Positions 46,737 to 59,380 are shown, counted from the first letter of the stretch. The stretch is 62,000 nt of DNA from Neocallimastix lanati (nom. inval.) (GCA_016946835.1 JACVTC010000027.1:1410001-1472000), one strand, 5' to 3'. Notes: generated by a model not told the origin, from the sequence alone. Made by a program: numbers and translations.

Positions 46737-47450
46737 TTAAAAAAATGATAATATTAAACCCAAAGTAAGTATAAAGGTACTACCAATTCTTAGGGAAGTA
46801 GCGTCATTTATACTATATTGTTTAGTACATTCCTTTGATTTTAAATACTCAACCCAGTTATTTACATTTTCATCAATATCTTGATCGATTTCTCCTTCAG
46901 TAGAAGCAAAAGATTCCACTTGTTTTGTTTCATTTAAAAGAACAGGTAAGGAATCAATCATAATTTCATTACATTTTTTTGATATGCAACTTCTACGAAT
47001 AGCCTTTTTAGCTTCAGTATGATTTCTATTATGTTCAATAAAGATTTCTGCAACAGGACATAAGCTACCTTCTTCATCTGAATTACAAATAATTTTCATT
47101 TCAACTTTTCTCATCTCAATAGCAGTTTCACTGAATATTTCATTTATAAGAGAAGAATTTTTACAATTTGGAATATGAGATATTGGGTCTTCTAAAACTT
47201 TTTGACACTCTTCAGAATTAAATACATTGCATAAGCTTTTGAAATTTTCTCTAGTAAGCTTAGTTAAACCTACACAATCATAATTTTCTTGAATTTTTTT
47301 TAAATCATTTGAACATTGTTCAGGTAAATCAGAAAAAGCATTTTGATTAATATTAATTTTAACATCCCTTTTAAAATTTTTACCAACTACACTATATGAA
47401 AATACTGAGGTAATAGTGATTATAGCTAAAAAAATTGTATAGAATTTCAT
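46737..47450 (-). CDS. GPI-type secreted 10-cysteine protein (family B, copy 1)
   Basis: Intronless frame of 237 aa. It has an N-terminal signal peptide (MKFYTIFLAIITITSVFS), ten cysteines, and a hydrophobic C-terminal segment of about 15 residues at the very end (IGSTFILTLGLILSFF) without a cytoplasmic tail, which is typical of a GPI-attachment signal. It shares with 54961-55698 all ten cysteines in order, the PISHIPNCKN motif, the C.SDEEGSLCPVAE block and the CISKKC motif. A plausible role is a cell-wall or cell-surface protein (inference). No named domain recognised; the Cys-rich pattern with a GPI tail recalls fungal CFEM/WAP-like surface proteins only in general layout. Confidence 0.82.
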   Translation of the reverse strand: MKFYTIFLAIITITSVFSYSVVGKNFKRDVKININQNAFSDLPEQCSNDLKKIQENYDCVGLTKLTRENFKSLCNVFNSEECQKVLEDPISHIPNCKNSSLINEIFSETAIEMRKVEMKIICNSDEEGSLCPVAEIFIEHNRNHTEAKKAIRRSCISKKCNEIMIDSLPVLLNETKQVESFASTEGEIDQDIDENVNNWVEYLKSKECTKQYSINDATSLRIGSTFILTLGLILSFF

Positions 47451-47502
47451 GTTGATATTACTAATGAATTATTTAAAATTAAAAATGGTATATGAAAGTC
47501 AA

Positions 47503-47569
47503 ATTAAATTAAATTAAATTAAATTAAATTAAATTAAATTAAATTAAATTAAATTAAATTAAATTAAAT
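47503..47569. repeat. (AAATT)n pentanucleotide repeat
   Basis: About 13 perfect copies of AAATT lie roughly 55 bp upstream of the start of the GPI-type gene, so the array may fall in its promoter or 5' UTR. Confidence 0.95.
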
Positions 47570-48288
47570 GAAAAGAAATTTTATATAAAAATAAAATTGA
47601 ATTTAATTTCTTAAATAAAATATCTAAAGACTAATAACTATAATTTACTTTATTTTATCTTATTTAGTTCAATTAATAAACAAAAGAAATTTTTATTATT
47701 AGTAGTATTTTTTATTTTTATCTATTTTTTTTCTTTTTTTTATTTTGATAAAAATTAAATAACAAAAAAGAAATAAAAAAAACAAAAAAAAAAAAAAAAA
47801 AAAAGACGGCTTTACATATATATTGATATTTTTTATTATAATTATTTTATAATAAAATGAAATATTGAACAAAAAAAAATGTATTAAACATATCCTTTTA
47901 TGTTAACTTTTTCCATTTTTATCTGTATATTAAATACTATAAGAGTCAATTTAAATTAAAAGTAAAATAAAATTGATTTATTATATTGAAATATATTGAA
48001 ATAAATAAATTTCATATTAGAATAATATATTAGAGTATACAATAATAAATTAGAATATAAATGTTATTTGTTATTTTCTATCTTTTATTTTTGATGAACT
48101 TAATTTCTGTAACAATTTTTTACATAAATAATTTTAATATAGTATATTGTAATATAATATATGATTAACAATATATAAAAATTTTATTAAATATAACATC
48201 CATTTATAATAAATATAAAATACTTTTTGTAGTACATACATCAAATAATTAATAAATAATTATATAACTCTTAAAAGAAGAAATACAG
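47570..48288. other. AT-rich spacer
   Basis: Poly(A) at about 47785-47804; no gene seen. It includes the presumed upstream region of the GPI-type gene at 46737-47450. Confidence 0.6.
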
Positions 48289-48550
<262 letters not shown>

Positions 48551-48552
48551 TG

Positions 48553-50760
48553 TTAAGAGTCAGGAATTTATGACTTTTATTTTTGTCAATTTTATTAAGA
48601 GTTACTAACATTTAATTAAAAATTAAATGTTATAATATTAATTCACTGTGGCTTTATGTTAATTATTATATTTTATTACATTAATCATTAATCTCATATT
48701 CACATATTATAACATCATATACACATATTTTAGCATTCCCTCTTAGACCTAGTAATTCTATAATGAATAAATTGGTTTATAGGTAAATATGTGTATATAA
48801 AATTATTCTATTATATAATGTTAATTTGTCATTATTAAATCATTAGTTATTTCTATTCTAAATTAACTTTTATTTTTCATGAATAAAATAATTTTTACAT
48901 TATATTAATTCTTTAATTCCATTTAAATATTGTTAAAATAATTTTTTAAATATATTTATAATCTAATAATTTCCCCTAAAACTAAGTAATTAATATTATT
49001 ACATCATTAATATTGCATGTATCTAAGACATTTCTTATAATATATAGTTTATGGTTTATATACCATTATACCATTTATATGATGAAAACCTTTCTCTTGA
49101 AGGGTGATATTATACTATTTTAATTTGTACAAATACTTCTTATCCATTGGTTTTTGCATTTCTTTCAATTATAATCCACTTTTAATATTAGGCTCACTTT
49201 TATATATTTTCCTTTGTAGTTTTAGCTATAACTTTTAAAAATAAATTGTTAATTAAATATTGGTGAACTTGATAAATCATAATCTTGGTGTATTAAAATT
49301 GATTACATTTATAACTAATTACATTATTCTAGCCATTGAATTTTATTAGTAAATAATGTAAATTATTTTATAATTTATTAAGATTCAACAATATTACAGT
49401 TAATTTCTTATTGTAGGCCAATTTTTGCTAATTTTCTCTATTTAGTCTATTTTTATTCGTTTACAAAATAAGTATGATTCCTAAATAATCATCATAAAGA
49501 GTTACTTAAGTAACTTTCTTATAAATATTTTATGTTCTTTATTTTATAATGTCTATTTCCTCCATAAAATTCAAATTTCTAAAAGAATTTTATATATTTG
49601 AAATTTCTCATCATATAAATATTAATAAGAGAAGTTTAATAACAATAACTTTTTGAATATTTTACCATCAATAAGTATAGTTTTTTAAATGGATTAAACG
49701 TCATCTATTTGTATATACTAATGGTTATATTTAATATTTTATTATACCTTTCGTCCCGAAGGTTTGTATTGTGATTATATTAAATTAGTTATTATCATAA
49801 ACCCATTTCACTCTAGGTTTAATAATATTATTATTATTAGAATGCACCCATTTCATGCTAGAAATTACCTTTCTATTATATTTCCCCTGAATATCCCAAA
49901 TATTCAAGATAAATATAATTGAATGGTAAATAAAAATAAGTTTTATTTGTATAAATATATTTTAAAATAATTATCTTTTAAATAATATAATTTATGTTTA
50001 ACAGAAACCATTGTTTATTATATGACTGCTTAAATCTTTGTAATCAATGCATATTATTAAATTTTGTTTTGTACATTCATGAGGTAGAAATAATTTATCA
50101 TAAAGTAGATTCCTTTATGCATAAACATAGTACATTATTATTAATAGTTTAGAGTTTTATTTGTTAAAATATCAAATTATAATTTCAATTAAGATACTCT
50201 ATAGGAATATGAAAATATAAAATTTGTTCTTATATATGCTTAAGTGTATTTTTCTCTATTAAATTGATATTTTTATATTTTTGGTGTTTCATTTTTTAAT
50301 TTTACTTGAGATATCTTCTATCAAGTATTTTATATTTTTACGTGTTTCTCCAATTTTTTAATCTTGATCATTTCATATACTAGATCAGTTTTATTAAGCC
50401 TACCTTAAATTAACAAAATAAGTAACTTTAATCATAATTTAAAATTCTAATTCATTTTTCTTTTAAATAATATTATGTTCGGCAAAACGATTATTTTGCT
50501 AAGTATCTTTTTAAGAGTCAGGAATTTATTATTTATAATTACTTCAACTTTATTAATATATTATATGATAAAGAGTTACAAGAACTTACTGTCTTTCCAG
50601 TTTTTATCCAGGTGGTTAGTACATGGGACTAATATGCATATGTTTTGGATTGTGTCTAAAAAAAAAAAAAAAACTGTTAAAAAAATACTTTTATATTAAT
50701 AAATTGTGGCTTATATATTACTGATATTATATTATATTTTATTACATTAATTGCATATTT
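48553..50760. mobile_element. Possible decayed LTR-type element or composition-shifted island
   Basis: An 18-bp identical sequence TTAAGAGTCAGGAATTTA occurs at 48553-48570 and 50511-50528. Each copy is followed at similar distances by an (A)AGAGTTAC(T/A)A motif and by GTGGCTT...TATATTTTATTACATTAAT (48648-48687 and 50705-50752). The interior has few microsatellites and a more mixed base composition than its flanks. On the minus strand near 50040-50110 a short frame reads KQNLIICIDYKDLS, reminiscent of the CIDYR.LN motif of Ty3-type reverse transcriptases. That match is short and no other pol motif was found. Treat as a hypothesis. Confidence 0.3.
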
Positions 50761-51320
50761 ACAAATTTTAATAAATAAAAATTGAAAATACATTTATATT
50801 TAATATTTATATTGAATATGGATGCTATATAAAACATTGTCATCATAAATATATTAATATATATAATTTTTTTGATTGATCTTTAAATATTTAATTAAAT
50901 ATTTTTAATAAATAATAATGAATGTATTAACTTATTTTATATAAAATTTAAAATTTACTTAAAAAAAAAAAAAAAAAAAAAAAAAATAGAATAAAATTAT
51001 ATTGTTTTTTCTTTTACATTTTTTCCTTTTTATTTTTCCCTTTTTTTTTTATATTTTAAAATAAAAAATTATAAAATTAAGTTCAATATTTTAATTAATT
51101 AATTAATTTGAATAAATATTATACAGAAGTTACATAATTAATTATTTAAATATGAATTTATTTGACAATGGATAATTTTTATTATAATTTTTTTTTTTTT
51201 TAATTTATAAATTAATAATAATAATCCGTGTCCTTTTTAGATTAAAATTAAAATACTTAATATTGAATATTCTATAAAGAAAGATGTTTCTTAATTAAAT
51301 AACTTAATTATAAATTTATA
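50761..51320. other. AT-rich spacer
   Basis: Homopolymers only (A run at about 50960-50987); no gene or repeat of note. Confidence 0.6.
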
Positions 51321-51914
51321 TAATATTAGTTGAGGTATTAAAAAAGAAATAAAAAAGCTAAAGAAAATTATAATAATCAAGGAAAGAGAATTATTATATG
51401 TAAAAATGTATTTATAATATTAATATTAAAACTATAATTAAAAAAATTTTTCTCTACATATTACTTTAAAAAAACTCTATAGAATTATATGATATAAAGG
51501 AAAAAAAAAAGCACTCTAGGTATCAATTAGGATAAATTTAATTATATATTAATTTAATTATATTAAATTAATGCAAAATAACTTATAATTAAAAAGAAAT
51601 TTTTTTAAAAATATAATATTAGTTGAGGTATTAAAAAAGAAATAAAAAAGCTAAAGAAAATTATAATAATAAAGGAAAGAGAATTATTATATGTAAAAAT
51701 GTATTTATAATATTAATATTAAAACTATAATTAAAAAAATTTTTCTCTACATATTATTTTAAAAAAACTCTATAGAATTATATGATATAAAGGAAAAAAA
51801 AAAAAAAAAAGCACTCTAGGTATCAATTAGGATAAACTTAATTATATATTAATTTAATTATATTAAATTAATGCAAAATAACTTATAATTAAAAAGAAAA
51901 TTTTTTAAAAATAA
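51321..51914. repeat. 293-bp direct tandem duplication
   Basis: The unit begins TAATATTAGTTGAGGTATTA at 51321 and again at 51614, 293 bp later. The two copies are nearly identical, including GGAAAGAGAATTATTATATG and GCACTCTAGGTATCAATTAG. Differences are a few substitutions and the length of an A run (about 10 versus 17). No coding frame is present. Confidence 0.93.
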
Positions 51915-53063
51915 TCTTTTTTTTTTTATTTTTTTTTTTATTTTTATTTACTTACTTTACTTAATTTTTAATTATTACTATATAATAATATAAAAAATTA
52001 TATTTACATACTAATAGAACTATCATAAAAGTATTTAAATTTATCTTTATAGTGAGAGATATAACATCAATAGGAAAATAGTATATACTTTCTAATCTTT
52101 AAAAATTATACTAAATAAGAATAAGAAAGTAATAACATATAATTTATGATTTTAATAATTTAATTATCAATTTGTATAAAATATTTTAAAATAATGAATA
52201 ATTGTATTAATGCAACTCTAATAACTATATATATATTTTGTACTTATATTTAATATATCCCAATTATAGTATGTAGTATATAGTATGTTTTGTATTTTCA
52301 TATACTGTTTAAACCAATAAAACGTATTCAACTTTTTTTTTTTTTTTACTTTTATATATAATATCAAATAATATCATTTGAACTTAATATATATTATTCA
52401 ACTATTTATATTTTTATCATATATATATATATTTAAAAATTATAAAAAGTGATATATTAAATATTTTTTTTAATTAATAATTAGTATGATTAATTTTTTT
52501 TTTTTTTTTTTAAGTTTTATTTTGATATAATTATTATTATTATTATTATTATTATCATTTAAAGATAAATTCCCAAAGCTTCATATGAAAACTAAAGTTT
52601 TATTATAATTTTTTTTTAAAAAAAATTTTTTTTTTTTTCATCATACAGTTAATATTACTAGTATACTACTAAGAATGATAAATAAGGATTAAAAATCTTT
52701 TCATATTATAAAGTTTTAAGTAATATAAAATGTATATGTAGTAATTATATAATAATTATGAAATATTAATTTAAAATGGAAAAATATATATATATTTATT
52801 TACATATTTAATTAAATACTCCATAGTTTTTTATTGCAAAAATATTAGTTTTTAGTTAATAATTAGTATATAAATATTATATGCATTTATTTCAAAAAAT
52901 TGATTGATTGATTATAATTATTTTATTTAATAAAATTTTTGTATAGTATATTTAAATTTTAATTCATTATATATACATATATATATAACATTCTATCTTT
53001 TAATATTAGTTGATAATTACTAATAATTAATAATTATAATTCTTAAAAAATGAATTAATTTAT
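51915..53063. other. AT-rich spacer
   Basis: No gene seen. Contains poly(T) at 52331-52347 and 52494-52512, and an (ATT)n run at about 52530-52555. Confidence 0.6.
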
Positions 53064-53140
53064 ATGGGAGTGCTACATTTCGGAACGTGGCTTTATATAA
53101 AAAGTGAAGTACTTAATAAATTGCTTAGGTAAATGTGGCT
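53064..53140 (+). mobile_element. Solo end of the CATTTCG..GTGGC inverted-repeat (MITE-like) family
   Basis: GGGAGTGCTACATTTCGGAA followed by CGTGGCTTT matches the left end of the complete element at 56467 (GGGGATCGTACATTTCGTAA then TGTGGCTTT). A second AATGTGGCTTAAA lies at about 53125. I found no inverted partner within the next kilobase, so this is a truncated or solo end. Confidence 0.5.
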
Positions 53141-53387
53141 TAAATTTTATTAAACAAATAAAAGCATATTTTAATATTTAATATTATTTTTTAATAATAA
53201 TAATAAAATAATGTTTAATTTTAAAGATATATTTTAATATTTTTTGTTATATCATCATATACAAAATAATTATTTAGAACAAAAAAATTGATAAAATACA
53301 ACTTATCATAAAAAAAAAAAAAATAAAAATAAAATTATATATTAAATTAATCAGTATATAAGCATATTTTTAACATAAATGTTTTAC

Positions 53388-53840
53388 TATATCGATTCAA
53401 TCGGTTAGAACAATATAGGTTACTGTGGTGGCGGATGGGTTCAAATCACTTAATGACACCAAATAAGCATTGAGGTTTTCTATCCGGTATCATGTAATCA
53501 TAGTGGTATTAAAAGGTTTTTCTCATGGCTGCTTATTCACTCAATCCTGATTAGGCTACGACCTAATCATAGGCCTTGATGATATCTTCGAAATTATAAC
53601 ACACCAAGGATTACATCCATTGGGAGAATATATGGTTCCAGTCCCTTGTTCAGATGTTTGTGGTCAATGGAAATATATATATGAATGTATAGGGAATTCA
53701 GCTCCGAGCGGACTTGTAACGACGAGTTGCAAGTAGTGACGCTGTACTAGTATGCCAAATATCATCACACCTACAGTAATAACTGTAATAATTGTTGGGG
53801 TACCCATTATGTGTGTGTTTCTCTCGATATATATACATAT
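53388..53840 (+). mobile_element. tRNA-derived SINE-like element, second family
   Basis: The head is tRNA-like: an A-box-like GATTCAATCGG then TTAGAAC, and 25-30 bp later a consensus-fitting B box GTTCAAATC (about 53442-53450). The following ~390 bp are markedly richer in G+C than the surroundings (CTGATTAGGCTACGACCTAA, CAGCTCCGAGCGGACTTGTA) and contain no conserved reading frame. No clear poly(A) tail is visible. This could also be an old pol III gene or a composite of two elements. Confidence 0.5.
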
Positions 53841-54960
53841 TTTTAACATAAATAATGTAGTATTATTGCATTTTTTAAAATATGAATAATATATTTAGGA
53901 AATTAATGAACAAACTTTAAGTATTCTTATTCCTTTGCATTTTTTAATTATGAATATACGTATTTAGGAAATAAATTAACAAATTTTAAGTTTTTTTTTT
54001 TTTTTTTTTTTTGATATTTATTAATTTTTTTTTTTTAGTATATATGTTATTTAATTTTATTTTATGAATGAATTGGTATATGTATATTCTAGTTTTATTA
54101 ATTAATATAATAAGAAATACAAAACAAAACAAAAACAAAAGCAAACATGCAAACAAAAAAATAAACAATTAAAATATTATTTATTTATTTTTTACAATAT
54201 ATTATATATTTATTTTATGTCATTTCTTTTCTTTTTTCTTACCTGCATTTATTTATTATTTTTTTTTTTTTTTTTTAATATATATGATATTTTATTAATT
54301 TTATCTTTTACTAATCATATAGTTATTACTACTTAAGTAATTATAAAGTTAATTTAATAATAATAATAATAATAATACATACAATAAACTATAATTATAT
54401 TTATCAAAAAAAAAAAAAAAAACATAGATAAAAATTTTATAAATTGTTTCAATTATATTATCCTTATTTATTTTATTTTATTTTATTTTATTTTTTTATT
54501 TATTTATTTATTTTTTTTTTTTTTTTAACTTTATCTTTTATTAATTGTAGATTATTAATTGTAGATATACAATTTTATTATCTTTTATTAATTGTATATA
54601 TAAAATTTTATTATCTTTTATTAATTGTAGATATATAATTTTATATTATTTTTAGTAATAAATATTTAAAATAAAATTATTTATTATGCTATTTTAAAAA
54701 CTTGTTTTGAAAGAATATGTTTTTTTTTTTTTTTTTTTTTTTTGTTGTTGTTGGTTGTTGTTGAAAATTAATAATTAATATTGTATTATATAATATATAT
54801 TTGTTAATATTTTCTTTTCAAAATTTTATTAATAATTAAATTATAACTATATAATAATAATCTATTTTATATATTTTATATACTATTATTTACTATATCA
54901 TTTATAAATAAATATATATATATATAATATTTATAATATTAATAATAATAATATTCATAT
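53841..54960. other. AT-rich spacer with a ~31-bp local repeat
   Basis: No gene. Between about 54528 and 54640 three to four diverged copies of TATCTTTTATTAATTGTAGA followed by TATA(C/T)AATTTTAT are in tandem. A pair of diverged blocks near 53875-53990 (TTAGGAAATTAATGAACAAA / TTAGGAAATAAATTAACAAA) is another short duplication. Confidence 0.6.
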
Positions 54961-55698
54961 TCATAATAATAATATAAATAATATGCCTATAGTAAATAAT
55001 TTTGCATAATTTATATTTAATGAAAGTGCTCCAGATTTTGCATTATCAACAATTTGAGTTATACATTTTTCGGAATTTAAATTTGACAATAGCGCTAAAA
55101 ATACCTTTTTGGTGTTTGCTAAGTTATTACTATTAGAAATAGATAAACTTCCTATATCATCTATATTATCCAATGTTGCTTCTACCATATATGACAAAGA
55201 TTCTATACATTTTTTTGATTTGCATGTCAAATTAATAGCATTAGTATCAATGACTTTATTGTTTAATGATGCTTCTGCTGCTGGGCATAAGTTGCCATTA
55301 TCATCTTTTGTACACATCAATGAAATGGAAGCCATATTAACTTTCATCATTGGTGTACTAAGAACATCAACTATTGTTTTGTCATTTTTACAATTTGGAA
55401 GATATGATATAGGATTTTTAAAAAAATCTTGACATTTTCTTGAATTCAAAACCGAACATAAATAATCATAATTTGAATTGATAAATTTAATATCTGAACA
55501 TTCTTTATATTCACTTGATCTATTTAAGTCATTGCGACATTCCATCGATACATCTAATGTATTTCTGTTAACATTAACATTTACTCTTTTTTCTATAATC
55601 TTAGTATCTTCATCTCGCCTTACAAAATTCCTGTTTATGGTAGATGAAAATGTTAAAGATATTGAAAACAATTCTATTAAAAATATAATAAATTTCAT
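54961..55698 (-). CDS. GPI-type secreted 10-cysteine protein (family B, copy 2)
   Basis: Intronless. The longest frame starts at 55710, but the second Met at 55698 gives a cleaner signal peptide (MKFIIFLIELFSISLTFSS) and 245 aa, matching the MKF start of its paralog at 46737-47450. It has ten cysteines in the same order as the paralog, with PISYLPNCKN, CTKDDNGNLCPAAEA and CKSKKC motifs, and a hydrophobic C-terminal tail (LFTIGILFILLL) with no residues after it, consistent with GPI anchoring. Sequence between motifs has diverged strongly. The two copies lie 7.5 kb apart on the same strand with repeats and SINE/MITE debris between. Function unknown; surface protein by inference. Confidence 0.82.
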   Translation of the reverse strand: MKFIIFLIELFSISLTFSSTINRNFVRRDEDTKIIEKRVNVNVNRNTLDVSMECRNDLNRSSEYKECSDIKFINSNYDYLCSVLNSRKCQDFFKNPISYLPNCKNDKTIVDVLSTPMMKVNMASISLMCTKDDNGNLCPAAEASLNNKVIDTNAINLTCKSKKCIESLSYMVEATLDNIDDIGSLSISNSNNLANTKKVFLALLSNLNSEKCITQIVDNAKSGALSLNINYAKLFTIGILFILLL

Positions 55699-56458
55699 TC
55701 GTACAAGCATTAATATAAATATATAAAACTTTTTTCTTTCATCATTTATTATTTTATTTAATTTCTTTTTATAATAATTTTCATTATTACTTATTTTCTA
55801 AATGACATATTCTATTTTATGTTTGTTTTTTTTTACTTTTTTTTTTTTTTTTAAAAAAAATTTTTTTATTCCTTTTTTTTTTATTTTTTATTTTTATTTC
55901 TATTTTTTATAAATAATCTATTTATTTACATTTGCCTATTTATTTTTTTATATTTATCTATATATTTTTTTATATTTATCTATTTATTTACTATTTATTT
56001 TAATTAATTTTTTTTTTAGAAGAAATAAAAAATTGTGTAATAAAAGTTTATTGTTTTTTTTTTTTTATTATAAATTATTAATATTAATTTTATTAAGGTA
56101 ATGTTACATTTTATATATTATCCACACTATTGTATCATAAAGAATTATAATATATTACATACTACAATATACTACAAATATAGTTTGAATGTATCTAAAA
56201 TATTATAATATTTATAGTTTTAATTCTTTAAAAAAATTAAAAAATAAATTAAAATTATTTAAATCATTATTATAACTGAGTTTGATACTAAACACAAATA
56301 AAAACCTTAATAAATATAAAAATATAAAAATATTAATAATTATGTTTAAGAGAAATCAATCAAAAAATTTTAATTATGGATTAATAAAATGACAAATATG
56401 ATATCACAGTACAACATAAAACTATGAAAAACAATAAGTTAATATTTATTTTATTACT
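55699..56458. other. AT-rich spacer
   Basis: Pyrimidine-rich plus strand near 55800-55990 (T runs), no gene seen. It holds the upstream region of the GPI-type gene. Confidence 0.6.
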
Positions 56459-56466
56459 TATATTTT

Positions 56467-56841
56467 AGGGGATCGTACATTTCGTAATGTGGCTTTTAAG
56501 TATTTTAAAAATAAAGTCATACATTTTAAGATGTTCTATACAATATGCTTTTTAATTAAATATTATTAAATAACTATTTCAAAAGAAATAATAATATATT
56601 CTATTAATAAAAATTATAAAAAACTATTTTTACAATTGAATTGAATATTAATAAATTATATATAAAAAAAAGAATATTTATTATTTATTTAATTATATTT
56701 ATTTAGTTATTATATATTTAATTATTATATATTTAAATATTATATATTAAATTATTATATATTTAATTATTATTTATTTAATTTTTAAAAAAAACAAGCC
56801 ACATACAAAAAATACGCCACATTGTGAAATGAACTAGATTC
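56467..56841. mobile_element. MITE-like element with CATTTCG..GTGGC terminal inverted repeats
   Basis: Left end: AGGGGATCGTACATTTCGTA then ATGTGGCTTTT. The right end, reverse complemented, reads CTAGTTCATTTCACAATGTG then GCGTATTTTTTGTATGTGGC. The two ends are inverted repeats of about 25-30 bp with a few mismatches. The octamer TATATTTT flanks both sides (56459-56466 and 56842-56849), a candidate target-site duplication, although such a sequence is common in this AT-rich DNA. The interior of about 320 bp is non-coding. Confidence 0.65.
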
Positions 56842-57215
56842 TATATTTTCTTATGATATTGAGTAACAATTTATTATTTTTTTTATATAACTGTAATAAA
56901 ATTAATATTTCGTATTTTTAAATGTAAATAACTTTATAATTAGTAATTATTAAATAAAAGAATTATTACTATAAAAGAAATTAATGAGTAATTTAAGAAC
57001 AATTTAAAAATATTAAATATTATTTTGATAAATAGTTTAGTAATTAATATAAAGAAATTAGATAGGTTTAACAAATTTTAAATTAAAGAAGGAATATAAA
57101 TAACTGTAAAATTTTAAACTGAAAAATATTAAAAAATTATCATCAAAAATAAAAAGAAATTAATGAAATAATTATTATTTTAATTTATATTTTAAATTTT
57201 TATTATATTAAATAT

Positions 57216-57485
57216 GTTTTTTTTTTTTTTTTTTTTTTTTCGAAAAAGCAATGGGAATATTAAGATAGTCACACACTTCCATAAAGGCAGAATAGTCCCT
57301 ACTGGACGATCTTATTGAGTGTTTCAGCATTGGTGCTTTGACATACCTACCATTGCTGAGATTTTTTCTAGTATTTCTTCATCCATAAAAGCGTCTTGTG
57401 AGGAAAACCTCGAAAATAGTCATAGGGATCGAACTAGGTGCCTTATGTATACTAGCCCATGAGCTAACAACCATGACAGAACCTG
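57216..57485 (-). mobile_element. tRNA-derived SINE with poly(A) tail (complete copy)
   Basis: On the minus strand the element starts near 57485 with a tRNA-like head. An A box TAGCTCATGGG (57466-57456) fits TRGYNNANNGG exactly, and a B box GTTCGATCC (57434-57426) fits GWTCRANNC exactly, about 30 bp apart. A ~170-bp non-tRNA body follows (AAAGCACCAATGCTGAAACA, GTCCAGTAGGGACTATTC), ending CCATTGCTTTTTCG and then about 25 A residues (T on the plus strand, 57216-57240). Body and 3' end are shared with copies at 8302 and 61345. It would be mobilised by a LINE machinery such as the one whose remnant lies at 8725-9466 (inference). Confidence 0.8.
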
Positions 57486-59260
57486 ATTCGATTATATATT
57501 AAGTAAATTTTTAACTTTAAACCAATATTAATTATAATATTTTAATCTTGAGTGTTTTATTAATATTATAACCCAAAAATAATAATTGTTATGAACCATA
57601 ACAATTTATACAATTAATAAATTAATGATTATATAATCTTTTTCTTGTAAAGAGTTTAAAAATAATAAAAATGAATACTTTATTTTATTTAATTGTATTA
57701 CCTGATTAATCAATATTATTTTATAATATATAACATGAATATAATTTAATATAATAAAAACAAACATTGAAAAAGGCAAAGAATAAATAAAAAGAAAAAG
57801 TATTCTTTATATAATACTCTTTAATTATAAATTATTTTTAAATAATAACTAATTATTTAGTTAAATATTATAAAAGTTTAATATAAATAATAAAAGTTTT
57901 TAATAATAATTATAACATATAAAATTATATAAAGAATATTATAAAATAAAATAAATAAAATTTATTTACATTAACATAAAATATATATTTTATGTTTACT
58001 CATTTTTTATCTTGTTACATTAATCATACTCATAAATCAGTGATATGATATAAAACAAATATGTGTAGTAACATATTTGTATATTTAATAATAATTATTA
58101 AATATTAAATTTATATCTTTTCTTAATAATTATTTTTATAATATATTATTAATTATTTATTTTTATATTATAATTACTATTATAATATATATTAAATTAT
58201 ATATTATTATATAACATATTGGATTATTTATTTATTTTATAATATATTAAATTATATATTTATTTCATATTTATATATTATTATATTAGAATATAATAAT
58301 ATCCTTATATTTAACTTTAATAGAACTTAAATAATCTTATTTTATATTATATTACATAATATATTATTATATATATTATTTTATATTTATTTTATATTAC
58401 ACATTATTTTATTTTATATTATTATATTATATATTATATTTCAATATATAGTATACATTTATTTTTAAATATTTATATTATATTCTTATATATGTAATTT
58501 CATATTATATATTTAAATGTATTTTATATTATTTAATTTAATAATTTTAAAATGTAATTTCCTAATAATAACCAATTTCTAAGATGATAATTTTTAGAGG
58601 GTTTTTTTTTTAATTATTTTAGGAATAAGTAATAATAAAATCAATAAAATATAACTATACTACTAAAAATTAATAGCACATAAAAGTCCCGTATATCAGA
58701 TAATTAATCAAATGATTAATTAATGATTTATTAATTTGTTTTTATGTTATTTAATAACAAAATTATTTATTAATAATTAAGGTTTTTACTTTCATTTCAT
58801 ATCTTATATAGCAATATACTGATGATATAAAAAATTCAAACCTTAATGAATATATTTTGTTATCCAAACATAAATTAATGTCATAAATCTAATGATTTTA
58901 TAATGTTCGAAATAAGTGGCTTGATTTCTAAATATTAATTATTGTTTTAATTTATAAAATAAGAATATTATATTTTTAAAGAAGATAATATTTCAATTAT
59001 TTTATAATTGTCTTTTATAATTTTTAATAATTTCTTTTAAATAATAATAATTTATTTATGATACTTCAAAAAACTCACCGAATATTTTATTTTAATCAGA
59101 ATAATTAAATAAATATTTATAATCAAATAACATAAACATAAAATGTTTTTTTTTTTATTTTTTTTTTTTATTATTATTAAACGATTTTGCTTTATAAAAT
59201 CATTTTAATTTTTATATATCAAATTGATTTTAAATTATTATATAAATAATATAATTTTAA

Positions 59261-59380
59261 AATTTTTTATTAAATTACAACCATAATTCTTTTTTTGAAT
59301 TAATTTTTTTTTAAATTAAAATTTTTTATTAAATTACAACCATAATTCTTTTTTTGAATTAATTTTTTTTTAAATCATTA
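59261..59380. repeat. 59-bp tandem duplication
   Basis: AATTTTTTATTAAATTACAA followed by CCATAATTCTTTTTTTGAAT occurs twice, starting at 59261 and 59320, virtually identical. Confidence 0.9.

Noticed and set aside
50475-50699. 74-codon plus-strand frame (MFGKTIILLS...)
   Set aside because: It overlaps the right direct repeat of the possible LTR element and ends in a homopolymer Lys run; no domain recognised.
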